Assembly: GCF_045679555.1 (NCBI RefSeq)
Contig: NC_092120.1
Location: 9,227,805 to 9,291,804, forward strand
Source of the DNA: Salvelinus alpinus
Lineage: Eukaryota; Chordata; Actinopteri; Salmoniformes; Salmonidae
Length of the DNA stretch: 64,000 bases
Direction: 5' to 3'
The notes under the pieces are model-generated. The model was given only the letters and a program-made list of their open reading frames with translations. It ran no database searches and was not told where the DNA came from. Each line of letters begins with the position of its first letter. Position 1 is the stretch's first letter. The position numbers and the translations under genes are program-made. Of this stretch, positions 51,247 through 63,631 are shown in pieces.

Positions 51247-51731
51247 TGTTAGTAAAACGTTTATTGGAGACAGGAGATCAAGTGGAGACATAGGACGAGG
51301 TGGATTATTATATAATAAGGCCTTTTATTAATATGTAAAAATATCTTAGTAAATCGTACAGTACGGCTCCTTCTGTCTGACTTGTATGAAATCGTCGGGA
51401 GAGCCCCTCTAAGCAGTACATACAGATTATATAGGCAACAAGCAAAGTAGGTTGATCTTGTCGTCTGGCCTTCCGATTGGTCGATCTGGGTCGTGGGTAG
51501 TCCTGTTCGGCCTGATGTCGACATTCCATTGGCTTTTCACACAGTTCTTTGTCCTAGTCACATCCAAAGGCATCCTGCATGTGCGTTTGTTTTCACAGGC
51601 CCTATTCATGGGGGAGGGGATGTGTGTGTGGGTCTGACAAAGTAGTGGGGATGGGTGCATGTTGTGCCAAGAATAGCTTATGTTGAGAAGTGGTTAAAAC
51701 AAGTTACCAGTATCTTATACAATTTCTTACA
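51247..51731 (-). mobile_element. Solo LTR of retroviral type (485 bp) with 4-bp target duplication
   Basis: On the minus strand it starts TGTAAGAAATTG and ends TTTTACTAACA. The flanks CTAT are identical at 51243-51246 and 51732-51735. A TATA-like CCTATATAATC lies near 51435-51425 and AATAAA at 51329-51324, the right order for U3-R-U5. No internal retroviral genes are present. Confidence 0.75.
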
Positions 51732-51784
51732 CTATATGGATTAGTATTGTAAGAAATGCACTGATGTTGTCAAATTACATGATA

Positions 51785-52145
51785 TAGGCTGGTAGGTAGG
51801 TAGGTCCAGCCGGCCAGGTAGGTAGGTCCGGCTGGCCAGCCAGATGGGACCGGCGGGCCAGTTAGGTAGGTCTGGCCAGTAAGGTAGGTCCGGCCAGCCA
51901 GGTAGGTAGGTCGGCTGGACCTCCCTACCTTGCCAGACCTAGATTCAGCTGACTGGCCAGGTTGCTAGGTAGGTCCGGTCATGTAGGTAGGTCTGGCCGG
52001 CCAGGTAAGTATGTCCGGCTGGCCGGCAAGCCAGGTAGGTTGGTCGGCTGGACCTACCTACCTGGCCAGACCTACCTACCAGATTAGGTAGGTAGTTCCG
52101 GCAGGCCAGGTAGGTTCAGCCGACCGACCAGGTAGGTCCGGCTGA
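51785..52145. repeat. Minisatellite of GGTAGGTCCGGC-type units with inverted blocks
   Basis: About 360 bp of degenerate 20-bp units (GGTAGGTAGGTCCGGCTGGC). Around 51915-51960 and 52048-52080 the unit appears on the opposite strand (GGACCTACCTACCTGGCC), so hairpins can form. Confidence 0.85.
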
Positions 52146-53095
52146 AACAGGATTTTATTGAGCTGATCAGCAACCTAAAAGGCTCTGAAAAGCATCCAAT
52201 TATCTCTGGTCCCTTGCCGTCACTGGCCCACAAAAGTTTCAGCAGGCTCTTAGCACTTTAAATCTGGCTTAAAGACTACTGCCATTCTGTTGGCGTAACT
52301 TTTGCTGACAATTTCAACACTTGTTGGAAACAAAAGATGCTTTACAGGGACGATGGACTCCACCCAAACCATCTAGGCACCTGGACCCTTTTCATATTTC
52401 AAGGCTGCGTTAAGATATTGACTCAGAGACAGACCAAACCCTGCTCAGGTAATACCTCCCGTCCTCTCTAAGCGTTATCGTCGTACTGTTGTCTATACTG
52501 CCAGGGGTGTTGTCAGTTGTAATTTTGTACCCATTCACTCCACTCTTAGATCTGCTATATTTAGCTCAAAAGAGGAACCCGCTGTGGCCTGCTCACCCAG
52601 TGCTTTTAGTTCAAGTGTGAATTCCATAAACCTGAATACCCCCTGGTTTTCAAATCACGTAGAGGGCTTGGGTTATGCACCATCATTGGTTACTCTGAGA
52701 GTTCCTCATATTGACATTGGCTGCGGCCTCAGGCCCTATGGTGCTAACCTTGGCAAAGTCATTCCAATTTCTTATTTTTCCTCTTTTACTAATAGGGATA
52801 GACCAAATGGTGCAGTTCTATGAAATATTTTAGCCATACCAACTATATCAACCATCAGACAGACACTGCAACCGCCTATTGAACATAGCTTGTTTGAGCT
52901 GGAGTTTCCATGTGACTTTAAAAATCGTAAAGGACTTGGGTTGATGCATCTGAACATTAGGAGCTTACTTCCTAAACTGGATTACATCAAGATCTGGGCT
53001 ATGCAGATGAATCTGGATATTCTGGTATTGACTGAAACTTGGATCTCTGGGAACATTCTGGACTCTGATATTAAAGCCATAGGCCACAAATAAAA
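52146..53095 (+). mobile_element. LINE 5' part (ORF1 esterase end and endonuclease start)
   Basis: The first part encodes an ORF1-type SGNH-hydrolase end with the RDDGLHPNHLG motif (about 52342-52374). After a linker, a frame at 52890-53093 encodes the start of an AP-type endonuclease (LGLMHLNIRSLLPKLDYIK, LDILVLTETW). Coding stops at about 53095. Family and orientation agree with the RT piece at 54170 on. Confidence 0.65.
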
Positions 53096-54169
53096 GTCGG
53101 CTGCAGCTACACTCATAGACTGCATAAAAAATAACTGACATGGCTCATACTGCATTAAACAAAATGTGTTACAATAGTAATAATAGTAGCAGAGTAATTA
53201 GTGTAAAAAAAAAGGCTGATGCTTGTTTTTGATGTTTTTCCCACTAGGTGGCGGTGTTGGCACAGACATGAAGAGTGGAACATGGAACCTAAACTGAAGA
53301 AGGAGGTACATGAGGATTGTGGACGGATGCTGAGTTTAAGTCAAAAGAGTTAGACCACATCTCATACCAACACTTAGATGGGCTGCATCTCCTCTTCTCC
53401 AGCCGTCTTCTGCACTAATTTGAAACTGCACTGGTGACCTATTCTGTGTAGGAAATGAGTCGGGTTAAAACAATATAGAAAAAAATAATTATCGTGCAAT
53501 TTAGATTATTTATATAGGCTACATTGAGATTTGTCTTTCATAATTTGGCATTAGTGCATAAGCCTTAGCTTTAGGGCCTAACTTTACACGTGCCAAATAG
53601 CCTTCACGCCAAATGCTTTTGTGAATTGGCAGAACAATTCCACTGAGGCAAAAAGTAAAATGTCGGAGTTTAATTCAATAAGAGAAAATCTGCAAAATGG
53701 AGAGTTTAAAATAAAGAGAAGGGAGGGCCAGAAAAGTCATGTTTATGAAAGATTTGGGGAAGTGGTACAAGAGGATGATAGCAGTGCCTATGTGTGATGA
53801 ATGAGGCGCTACACTAATTCGACAAGATGGGGACATCAAATAGACCTATGCCATGTCAAGGAAAGGGTAGCCTACTCTTCAAATGAAAAGTGAAATCTGG
53901 ACACTGACTGTAGGTCTATAACCTTTCACATGTTTCCAAGCCGAACTGAAACATATTGGGTCATTTTCACAGCTTTCTATTTCCTAACAACTGGTCAAAC
54001 TGATGTCATTAGGACATTTGGCACAGAAAATCTTTCCTATTTTTCTTCCCTGTTCCTAAATGTATTTTCCCGCGAAAGCAGAGATGACACTGAAAACTTT
54101 ACCGATGTCAACTAGTTTGAAGCATTCATTCTATAATTTATGACATTATTCTGGGGAGCAAAACTTTAT
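53096..54169. other. Unassigned filler between LINE parts
   Basis: About 1.1 kb without recognised coding replaces the expected endonuclease C-terminus and RT N-terminus. It may be a separate insertion or rearranged DNA. Confidence 0.4.
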
Positions 54170-56345
54170 TTAGTCTTCTAGGGAAACATACACTACATGA
54201 CACTAGATATCAGTTTGTCTCTGTGAATGGTTTGTCCTCTGACAAACCAATTGTACATTTCGGTGTTCCTCAAGGTTCCGTTTTAGGACCACTATTGTTT
54301 TCACTATATATTTTATGTCTTGGGGATGTCATTCGAAAACATAATGTTAACTTTCACTGCTCTGCGGATGACACACAGCTGTACATTTCTATGAAACATG
54401 GTGAAGGCCCAAAATTGCCCTCGCTAGAAGTGGATGGCTGCAAACTTTCTACTTTTAAACTCGGACAAAACAGAGATGCTTGTTCTAGGTCCCAAGAAAC
54501 AAAGAGATCTTCTATTGAATCTGACAATTCATCTTGATGGTTGTAAAGTCGTCTCAAATAAAACTGTTAAGGACCTCGGCGTTACTCTGGACCCTGATCT
54601 CTCTTTTGACGAACAAATCAAGACTGTTTCAAGAACAGCTTTTTCCCATCTACGTAACATTGCAAAAATCAGAAACTTTCTGTCCAAAAATGATAGAGAA
54701 AAATTAATACATGCTTTTGTTACTTCTAGGTTAGACTACTGCAATGCTCTACTTTCCGGCTACCCGGATAAAGCACTAAATAAACTTCAGTTAGTGCTAA
54801 ATACGGCTGCTAGAATCCTGACTTGAACCAATTTTTAAAATCATATTACTCCAGTGCTAGCCTCCCTACACTGGCTTCCTGTTAAGGCAAGGGCTGATTT
54901 CAAGGTTTTACTGCTAACCTACAAAGGATTACATGGGCTCGGAAAGATAGGTAGGAGCAAGCCCATGTAATCCTTTGTAGGTTAGCAGTAAAACCTACCT
55001 ACACGTACGCTACGGTCACAAGACGCAGGCCTCCTAATTGTCCCTAGAATTTCTAAGCAAACAGCTGGAGGCAGGGCTTTCTCCTATAGAGCTCCATTTT
55101 TATGGAATGGTCTGCCTACCCAAGTGAGAGACGCAGACTCGGTCTCAACTTTTAAGTCTTTACTGAAGACTCATCTCTTCAGTGGGTCAAATGATTGAGT
55201 GTAGTCTGGCCCAGGAGTGTGAAGGTGAACGGAAAGGCTCTGGAGCAACGAACCGCCCTTGCTGTCTCTGCCTGGCCGGTTCCCCTCACTCCACTGGGAT
55301 TCTCTGCCTCTAACCCTATTACAGGGGCTGAGTCACTGGCTTACTGGTGCTCTTTCATGCCGTCCCTAGGAGGGGTGCGTCACTTGAGTGGGTTGAGTCA
55401 CTGACGTGGTCTTCCTGTCTGGATTGGCGCCCCCCCTTGGGTTGTGCCGTGGCGGAGATCTTTGTGGGCTATACTCGGCCTTGTCTCAGGATGGTAAGTT
55501 GGTGGTTGAAGATATCCCTCTAGTGCTTTGGCAAAGTGGGTGGGGTTATATCCTTCCTGTTTGGCCCTGTCCGGGGGTATCATCAGATGGGGCCACAGTG
55601 TCTCCTGACCCCTCCTGTCTCAGCCTCCAGTATTTATGCTGCAGTAGTTTATGTGTCGGGGGGCTAGGGTCAGTCTGTTATATCTGGAGTACTTCTCCTG
55701 TCTTATCCGGTCTCCTGTGTGAATTTAAGTATGCTCTCTCTAATTCTCTCTTTCTCTCTTTCTTTCTCTCTCTCGGAGGACCTGAGCCCTAGGACCATGC
55801 CTCAGGACTACCTGGCATGATGACTCCTTGCTGTCCCCAGTCCACCTGGCCGTGCTGCTGCTCCATTTTCAACAGTTCTGCCTGCGGCTATGGAACCCTG
55901 ACCTGTTCACCGGACGTGCTACCTGTCCCAGACCTGCTGTTTTCAACTCTCTAGAGAGCAGGAGCGGTAGAGATACTCTAAATGATCTGCTATGAAAAGC
56001 CAACTGACATTTACTCCTGAGGTGCTGACTTGCTGCACCCTCGACAACTACTGTGATTATTATTATTTGACCATGCTGGTCATTTATGAACATTTGAACA
56101 TCTTGGCCATGTTCTGTTATAATCTCCACCCGGCACAGCCAGAAGAGGACTGGCCACCCCTCATAGCCTGGTTCCTCTCTAGGTTTCTTCCTAGTTTTTG
56201 GCCTTTCTAGGGAGTTTTTCCTAGCCACCGTGCTTCTACACCTGCATTGCTTGCTGTTTGGGGTTTTAGGCTGGGTTTCTGTACAGCACTTTGAGATATC
56301 AGCTGATGTAAGAAGGGCTATATAAATAAATTTGATTTGATTTGA
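54170..56345 (+). mobile_element. LINE 3' part (RT, C-terminus, 3' UTR), rearranged
   Basis: RT fragments [17 protein letters not shown] and [10 protein letters not shown] (where YADD is expected), then [23 protein letters not shown] and LDYCNALLSGYPDKALN blocks in other frames, then a long 3' UTR ending TTTGATTTGATTTGATG. It is the same family as 12825-15790 (-), and the 3' UTRs can be aligned. A fold-back rearrangement lies at 54904-54995. Confidence 0.8.
54904..54995. repeat. Perfect inverted repeat (about 35-bp arms) inside LINE
   Basis: The left arm GGTTTTACTGCTAACCTACA... (54904-54939) is repeated in reverse complement at 54961-54995 with a short spacer. Confidence 0.9.
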
Positions 56346-57440
56346 TGACCAAAGTATATGGGCACCTGCTTGTCAAACATCTCATTCCAAAATCATGGGC
56401 ATTAATATGGAGTTGGTCCCCCCCTGCTATAATAGCCTCCACTCTTCTGGGAAGGCTTTCCACTAGATGTTGGAACATTGCTGTGGGGACTCGCTTCCGT
56501 TCAGCCACAATTAGTGAAGTCGGACACTGATGTTGGGTGATTAGGCCTGGCTCGCAGTCGGCGTTCCAATTCATCCCAAAGGTGTTTGACGGGGTTGAGG
56601 TCAGGGCTCTGTGCAGGCCAGTCAAGTTTTTCCACACCGATCTCGACAAACCATTTCTGTATGGACCTTGTTTTGTGCACGGGGGCATTGTCATGCTGAA
56701 ATAAGAAAGGGCCTTCCCTGAACTGTTGCCTCAAAATTGGAAGCACAGAATCGTTTCGATTGCCATTGTATGCTGTAGCGTTAAGATTTCCCTTCACTGG
56801 AACTGATGGGCCAAGCCCGAACCATGAAAAACAGCCCCATACCATTATCCCTCCTCCACCAAATGTTACAGTTAGCACTATGCATTGGGGCAGGTAGCGT
56901 TCTCCTGGCTTCCGCCAAACCCTGATTCGTCCTTCGGACTGCCAGATGGTGGAGCGTAATTCAATACTCGAGAGAACGCATTTCCATGGCTCCAGAATCC
57001 AATGACGGCGAGCTTTACACCCCTTCAGCCTACACTTGGCATTGTGTATGGTGATCTTAGGCTTATGTGCAATTGCTCGCCCATGGAAACCCATTTCATG
57101 AAACTCCCAACGAACAGTTCTTGTGCTGATGTTGCATCCAGAGGCAGTTTGGAACTCGGTAGTGTTTTTACACCCTATGCGTTTCAGCACTTTTTTAATG
57201 ATCAATTAGCCTTTTAAAATGATAAACTTGGATTAGCTAACACAACGTGCCATTGGAACACAGGAGTAATGGTTGATGATAATGGGCCTCTGTACGCCTA
57301 TGTAGATATTCCATTAAAAATCTGCCGTTTCCAGCTACAATAGTCATTTACAACATTAACAATGTCTACACTGTATTTCGGATCAATTTGATGTTATTTT
57401 AAAAGACAAAAAATTTGCTTTTCTTTCAAAAACAACCCCC
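56346..57440 (-). mobile_element. Tc1-like transposon with nearly full but catalytically dead transposase
   Basis: A 234-codon minus-strand frame (57205-56501) covers HTH remnants and most of the DDE domain: [32 protein letters not shown] (second Asp kept) and [19 protein letters not shown]. The first catalytic block reads CVLSSIELR where family members have an aspartate (WSDES), and the glutamate of DLNPIEH is Lys. The C-terminus is cut near 56501 by a stop and continues in another frame. The right terminal region extends to about 57440. Confidence 0.8.
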
Positions 57441-58480
57441 AGAACCATCCTCACATACTTTGTGCCCCCGCTGAGTTTTTGTGTGTGTGTGTGTGTGTGT
57501 GTAAGTGATCTGATTTATAGAGAGAAGCTCTTTCGGAGGGCAGTGGAGACGTTGATCCATGCATATATAATATCTCTGCTGTCAAAAAGGTTGGCACTGC
57601 TACCTGTGAATTGCGGCAGTCCCTCTCTCTCTCTCATTCTCTCTGTGTCTGTTCCAACCATTTATATCCCTCATCTCTATATATATCTTTCTCCACCCTC
57701 TCTATCGATCTATCTTTCCTCTCTTTTTCTCTCAGTCTCTGTCTTCACCTTCCCCCTCTCTATCGTCCACTCTCTAGCTCCCTCTATTATTCTATCTCTC
57801 CTCTCTCTATCTCTCTGCACTTTCTTTCTATCTCCCCCTCATGAGATAATTTGATATCTGTGATGAGAAGCATTTCCTTGCTTTAACGATTCGATAACGA
57901 CCCCCTCCCATCAATCCTTCACAACGTTGTCCTCTCCACTCTGTTCTCCTGTCATGTGTGTCTCAGGCCGTTAACATTGATGGCACATTACGAAGTTAAC
58001 TACGGAGATATCAAAAGTGCTCAAAATGTTAAATAACTTGGAAAGTGCATGCAAGTGCATATAAGTACCTATAAATTGCTATAATTCTATTCCAGCAGTC
58101 GGAAGAGGAGGTTGAGGACTTTTTAATAACTGTTGGAGTTCAATCTCATCCTCATTCGAAAGTCTTATGTGTGTGTGTGTGGGGAGACTGAGACGGTATT
58201 AAAGAGACCATATTACCAGGAATTAAATTATCAGCAGAAGGAGGAGGGAGTTCATTTTCACCCAGTAAATTCCCAGTGTTCTGTATCAGAACCCTATAAT
58301 TCAGTAAGAATTAGCTGGCATTTGTGATGTCATCAGACAGAACCACATAGAATGTTCCACATAGGATGGAAGTATTCAGTCAGTACATCTAGCATGTTTA
58401 ATAGGAGTCTAGCACCTGTCAATCAAATTAAATAGAATTCTCACAATAAGAGACGTCGTTTCCCCAAATGCTATAAATCT
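57441..58480. other. Unassigned DNA with microsatellites
   Basis: (GT)n at 57479-57502, CT-rich tract at about 57620-57835 and a short (GT)n near 58168. No gene was recognised. Confidence 0.45.
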
Positions 58481-58740
58481 GATCACCCTGTTGCAGGAGA
58501 ACTTTCCTTTCCTAAAATGTGCAGTGTATTTGAGGTTTAAAAAGGCTTCTGAACTTTGTAGTTTCCACTTAGAAATGTCAGACTTGACTTTCCCTTATGA
58601 AAAATGTATAAACCACATACAATAATGTCCATGAATTATAATCCACATAATAATTCACATTTCCTGTTGCTGCAGGATTATTTTCGTGCTGTATCAAACT
58701 GGCACAAATTAAGATCCTACATCTGTATCTAAAGGTGAGA
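58480..58740. repeat. Dispersed salmonid-type repeat (unclassified)
   Basis: Contains TGTTGCAGGAGAACTTTCC at the start and AAATTAAGATCCTACATCTG at the end, words I associate with a high-copy salmonid repeat. The class is not certain. Confidence 0.4.
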
Positions 58741-60800
58741 TAGGGAGGGAGGGAAGTGATAGTCAGAGAAAGCGAGAGTGAGATTCTGAGGCAGAGTGTG
58801 AGAGCAGAAGAAACAGGGAGAGGGAGAAAGCAAGACGACGATGATGGTTTGTCTGGGGGGAGATGGCTGACTCCTGGCTGACTCTAATCAGCAGAAATGT
58901 AATGTCTTAATAGGCTAGTGCAGTTACACACACACACCCGCGCACAGTTTTAAAAGGCCGTAGCAGTCAATAAAGTTTCTAATGTGCTTTAAGAAATTAA
59001 GCCTTTGGAGAGGAGCAGAGTGCATGTCGGATATTAACCCCAGGCAGTAACCTGCTCTATCAACACTCTAAGTAAATTACCCTCTCACACACACACACAC
59101 ACACACACACATCTATAGGACACACACTAGGACACACACAGACTGGGACAAACTCTTCAAAAGGAGGATGAAATTAGTAAGGTAAGGGAGATAAGTCAGA
59201 TGATGACAGTAGGCATCTGTGCCAGTGGTCTATAGACGTTTATATTTACTGACCGTGGCTGTTTTTTATTGATTTATGTATTATGTTTTGATAGCCTGTT
59301 TCAGAGCACAATCTCTCACTGGTCGCTGCACGGCTCAATATGAATCCCGAGTTGATATTTTCTTTGTAGAGATTGGCTTTTTAATGGAATATGTCCCCCA
59401 TCTATGGGGCTTTCTGGCCTTCTTTCTTTCTTTTTTGCCTCAGTTCAATATTCAAAAGGCACATTAGATCTATCTTTGTTGCTGGTGCATGGTAACAATT
59501 GAATAGGATGAATTCAATCAATTGCAGAAGAAGGAAACCGCTCAGAATGTTTACGCTGTATTTTAAGGACAGGTGTTGTTTGTGTCCAACACTGTATCAG
59601 AGGTGTCAAGCTGTTTCTCTTGCAGACATTGTAATTGGATATTGACACGAAACCACTCCTGTCCCTAAAATATAGCGGACACATTTGAACCCACAGTGCA
59701 GTTTCCATTACCTGGTTAAATTGGGACATCTGTCTAGACTCTCTTACTCTGAAACTCCCCGAGGTCAATTCAGGCTACTATATTCAACAGAGGGTGGGTG
59801 TGTGTTTGCCATGCTGAGGAGCACTCTTATGCCGAGACAGGAGACTGTCTGGGAGAATGCTGGACTGGGGAGAGCGGTTAGCAGCACATCAACAGCTGTC
59901 ACACACACAAAAATACACAATGCAACCGTCAAACGCTGACAAATGGAGAGACAGGGCCAGATAACTTCCATTCAACACCCACACACACACACACACACAT
60001 ATTACTTATGAGTCTATCCCATATCCTATTTGAGCTAGCCCTCTTTCTTTGTCCTCCTGTATTAAGCTGTCAGTGTCAGTGTCAGATCCACTTCACAGAG
60101 ATAAGGAGTTAGTGTGTGGGTACGTGCGTGCTTGTGTTTGTGTTGGTTTTGGTTCGTACCACCTACTCTTCTATGTAGGAACCTCTACCATAGACAGACA
60201 GCTATACATCTTATTGTCTTTCTTTATGAGAAACGTTGACTGATCTGTTTTATAAAAGGGAGAGTGTGATAAGGCCATGGTGTATCATGAATGTAGTCAC
60301 AGCCTAACACCTTGCCTTATAATCAGAGGTGTCATGCCCATAGTGGGCACAGGGTTTATCCTGTTTAATAATACAACATAAAAAATTGTTGTTAATATTG
60401 TTTCTCTGTAATACTACTAGCCACCTAGCAAATTTATGAAGTTGGCTATAGCTAGTCCAGATAGGTTCCCAATCTCATACCTAGCTATCAAGAAAGTTAT
60501 TTCAGACTATCAATCAAGTTAGAGTAGCTAGCGTGTCTAACTATCTTAGCTGGCATGGCTACTGGCAAGGTTGGTAGACTTTAGAAAAGCCAAAAATGAC
60601 TAAACGTTCTGGAAAAGACACACATTCCTTTCAATCTTTTAACAGAGATGCATATTACATTTCTTAAAAACACCAGTCAGGGGGATACAGAGAGCTCCAG
60701 AGGTTTGCTTAGTACCCCTTCAGACCACCCCCCAGCCATCTTCACATACTTTGTACCCCCTCAGATTTTGGGGGTGCATGACGCCTCTGCTTATAATTAT
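58741..60800. other. Unassigned DNA, short CA microsatellites
   Basis: No exon or gene is recognised. Short CA arrays lie at about 59086-59110 and 59979-59998. Confidence 0.4.
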
Positions 60801-60809
60801 GTATTATCC

Positions 60810-61612
60810 ATGATAAACAGTGCTGTTATTTGCCCTCTTTCTAATTTTCTCTACTTTTGCATATTTTTTATACTGAATTTTATCAGATCAAAACCTAATA
60901 TTGGATGAGATGGGTCTCATTATGTCTGGCGAAAACCAAACACTGCATTCCACAGTAAGAACCGCATACCAACAATCAAGCATGGTGGTGGTAGTGTGAT
61001 GGTTTGAGGATGCTTTGCTGCCTCAGGACCTGGATGACTTGCCTTAATAGAAGGAACCATGAATTCTGCTCTGTATCAGAAAATTCTACAGGAGAATGTC
61101 AGGCCATCCATCTGTGAGCACAATCAAGTCTACATGAAAATGGTTAAAAAGCAACACATTTTAAGTTTGGGAAAGGCCTAGTCAAAGTCCAGACCTAATC
61201 CCAATTGAGATGTTGTGGAAGGACTTGAAATGAGCAGTTCATGCTTGAAAACCCACAAATGTTGCTGAGCTAAAGCAGTTCTGCATGCAAGAGTGGGCCA
61301 AAATTCCTCCACAGCGATGAGAGACTGATCAACAACTAAAAGAAGCATTTGGTTGCTGTCATTGCAGCTAATGGTGGCACGACCAGTTATTGAGTGTAAG
61401 GGGGCAATCACTTTTTCACACAGGGGAATTGGGTGTTTCATAAATTTGTTAAATAAATAAAATATGTATATTTTTTTGTAATTTGTAAACTCTGGTTCCC
61501 TTTATCTAATATTAGGTTTTGGTTGAAGATTTTTGATACATTCAGTATCAAAAATATGCAAAAATAGAGAAAATCAGAAAGGGGGCAAATACTTTTTCAC
61601 GGCGCTGTACCA
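60810..61612 (+). mobile_element. Internally deleted Tc1-like transposon
   Basis: Inverted ends: GTGCTGTTATTTGCCCTCTTTC-type sequence near 60821 and AGAAAGGGGGCAAATACTTTTTCAC near 61577. Subterminal AAACCTAATATTGGAT and ATCTAATATTAGGTTTTGG are inverted as well. Between them only transposase C-terminal scraps remain on the plus strand (SPDLIPIEMLW-type block near 61190, followed by the end region). The N-terminal half is deleted. Confidence 0.75.
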
Positions 61613-62580
61613 CATTCTCAAACACATTATGGCTTAAACTCTGAACAGAGACAAAGTTTATAGTTTACAGTAATAATAAAAAGGTCTGGAGAGCAGATGG
61701 AACAAGAGGAGAAATGGGAGTATGTGTTTTCTAGTGTCCACTGGGCAGCTCAATGCTGAAACTTAATCATCACACACAAACAAACATACACACATGCACA
61801 CGCATATTGCTCACACTCACAAACAAGCAAATAGACACACACACACACACAGCAAATGCACACACTCACTCATATAGGCTTATACATATACCAGAGATAC
61901 ACACACACACACAGAATGACTTAATGAAGAATAACTTTTTTTCTGCATTCTCCCTCTCTTCTCCTGCAGTCATGGATCATGGGAGGTCAGGGAGACAAAA
62001 CATAGTCTAATATAGAAGGAGAATGCAGGACCACAGCCTTAGTGAGTGAGAAACAGCAGGTGTGTGTGTGTGTCTGTGTCTGTGTTGTGTGATGGGGAGA
62101 GAGGGACTGAGAGAAAATGAGATTGGTGAAATGAATAGTGCACTTTCTTTCCCTAAATGAAAGTGGCTCTCATATTTAGGGAAAAAGTGATGGGGTGTGA
62201 AGAAAACCCATCTGAAGGAGGGAGTGATGCCAGTAACCCTGAAGAAATGACAAGGGCCCACAAACAGAAAACGAATCAGGGAGAAAAGCAGACAAACAGA
62301 TTGTATAGAAAGCCAAGGGCTCCCCATGAGACTGTTAGAAACTTGACTAAAACTTTACTGTGAGACCTTACATGGAGAAACTTTACTCATCGTTACATGC
62401 AATGTACATAATTAAAGTGGAATGGACAGTGTTTTAACTGTTTTGCAGATATGAAACAAATAATTATAATATACGTCAAAAATATCAAACTCCCAGTTTA
62501 TGCTTCAAAACCAGATTCATAAGAGGTTTAAAAATGTGTTCTATTTGACAAAACATCCCATGATGTACAGTATGGCAGGG
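61613..62580. other. Unassigned DNA
   Basis: CA-rich tracts occur at about 61760-61910. No gene is supported. The short open frame at 62157-62363 has no recognisable motif. Confidence 0.4.
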
Positions 62581-62584
62581 TCAC

Positions 62585-63295
62585 ACGTTACTTGACACCC
62601 AGCGTCCTAACACGTTATGACACCGTCATAAGCATGTCATAATATGCCATAACAGCTGACATAACGTGTCATAACCTATCATAATATGGTCATAACACTG
62701 TCATTACACATATTTAGACATATTGCATTAATTTATGGTTATGACACCTACATAAGTGTCAAACCCACAAAACCTACCACGCAAGGTAAAACATTCCATT
62801 ACACCATAGCATACTTGCCAACAGTATGTTTATGTTAAATCAAATTTTCTGAAATTGACCATATTACATTATCTTTGTAATTTCGCACACATTGATATCA
62901 GACATGCACCTGCCCCCAATGCTCTGTTGCTGATGATTGGCATGAATGCAGGAGCAGGACAATACACCCTCTTTTTGACTGATGACTGACATAAGGGCAT
63001 GTATGTGATAGGCCTATCTGGCTTATATGATTATGATGGTCATAATGCTTCTTGAAGTGTTAAAGTGTATTTTCTTAGTCCTAGTAAAGTGATACTGGAT
63101 GGTCATAATGCTTCATGACAGTGTCACAAAGTGTATTTTCTGCTAGTTATTTAAAATATGATGAAAAAAAATCAACAATGGACTTTCAAAGAAAAGGAAA
63201 CATCTTAGCAGGGCAAAAACACATTTATTTAAGTGTCATAACCAGCCATAAAATAATGCAATCTATGTCACAATAGGTGTAAATGTATATACCCA
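62585..63295. repeat. GTCATAA-rich dispersed repeat
   Basis: TGTCATAA/GTCATAAC/TTATGACA words recur many times on both strands (62600-62760, 63225-63275), and TGGTCATAATGCTTC...AAGTGTATTTTCT is present twice in tandem (about 63037-63076 and 63098-63141). The composition is typical of a teleost MITE family. Confidence 0.55.
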
Positions 63296-63630
63296 AGTCG
63301 CTAACAACCATTAGGTCGCTAATGGCCTGGTACTCAGGGCACTATTGTCCCTCTAAAGCCACTTTGACATAAATGAAAATGCTATAAAAAGAAAAAAGAA
63401 AACGCTATCAATCACATCATACAAACAGTATTGTGCTTTTAAAACTCACCTCACTGTGATTGATCAATTTGAAGAAAGAAGTTCAACAGGGTAAAACTGA
63501 GTGGAAAATATGGTCGTTGTGGAAGTTGTTTCAAAGCCTAACAACAAAATGGACAGCACTTTCAGAGGTGATGATTAATTCAAAACGCCCATACGCATAT
63601 AAGAGCTTATGCATATGCATAGGCCTATAT
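63296..63630. other. Unassigned DNA
   Basis: Nothing recognisable is seen. Confidence 0.35.
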
Positions 63631-63631
63631 A

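Noticed and set aside
62157..62363. Short plus-strand frame of 68 codons
   Set aside because: No homology, no splice context and ordinary length for chance.
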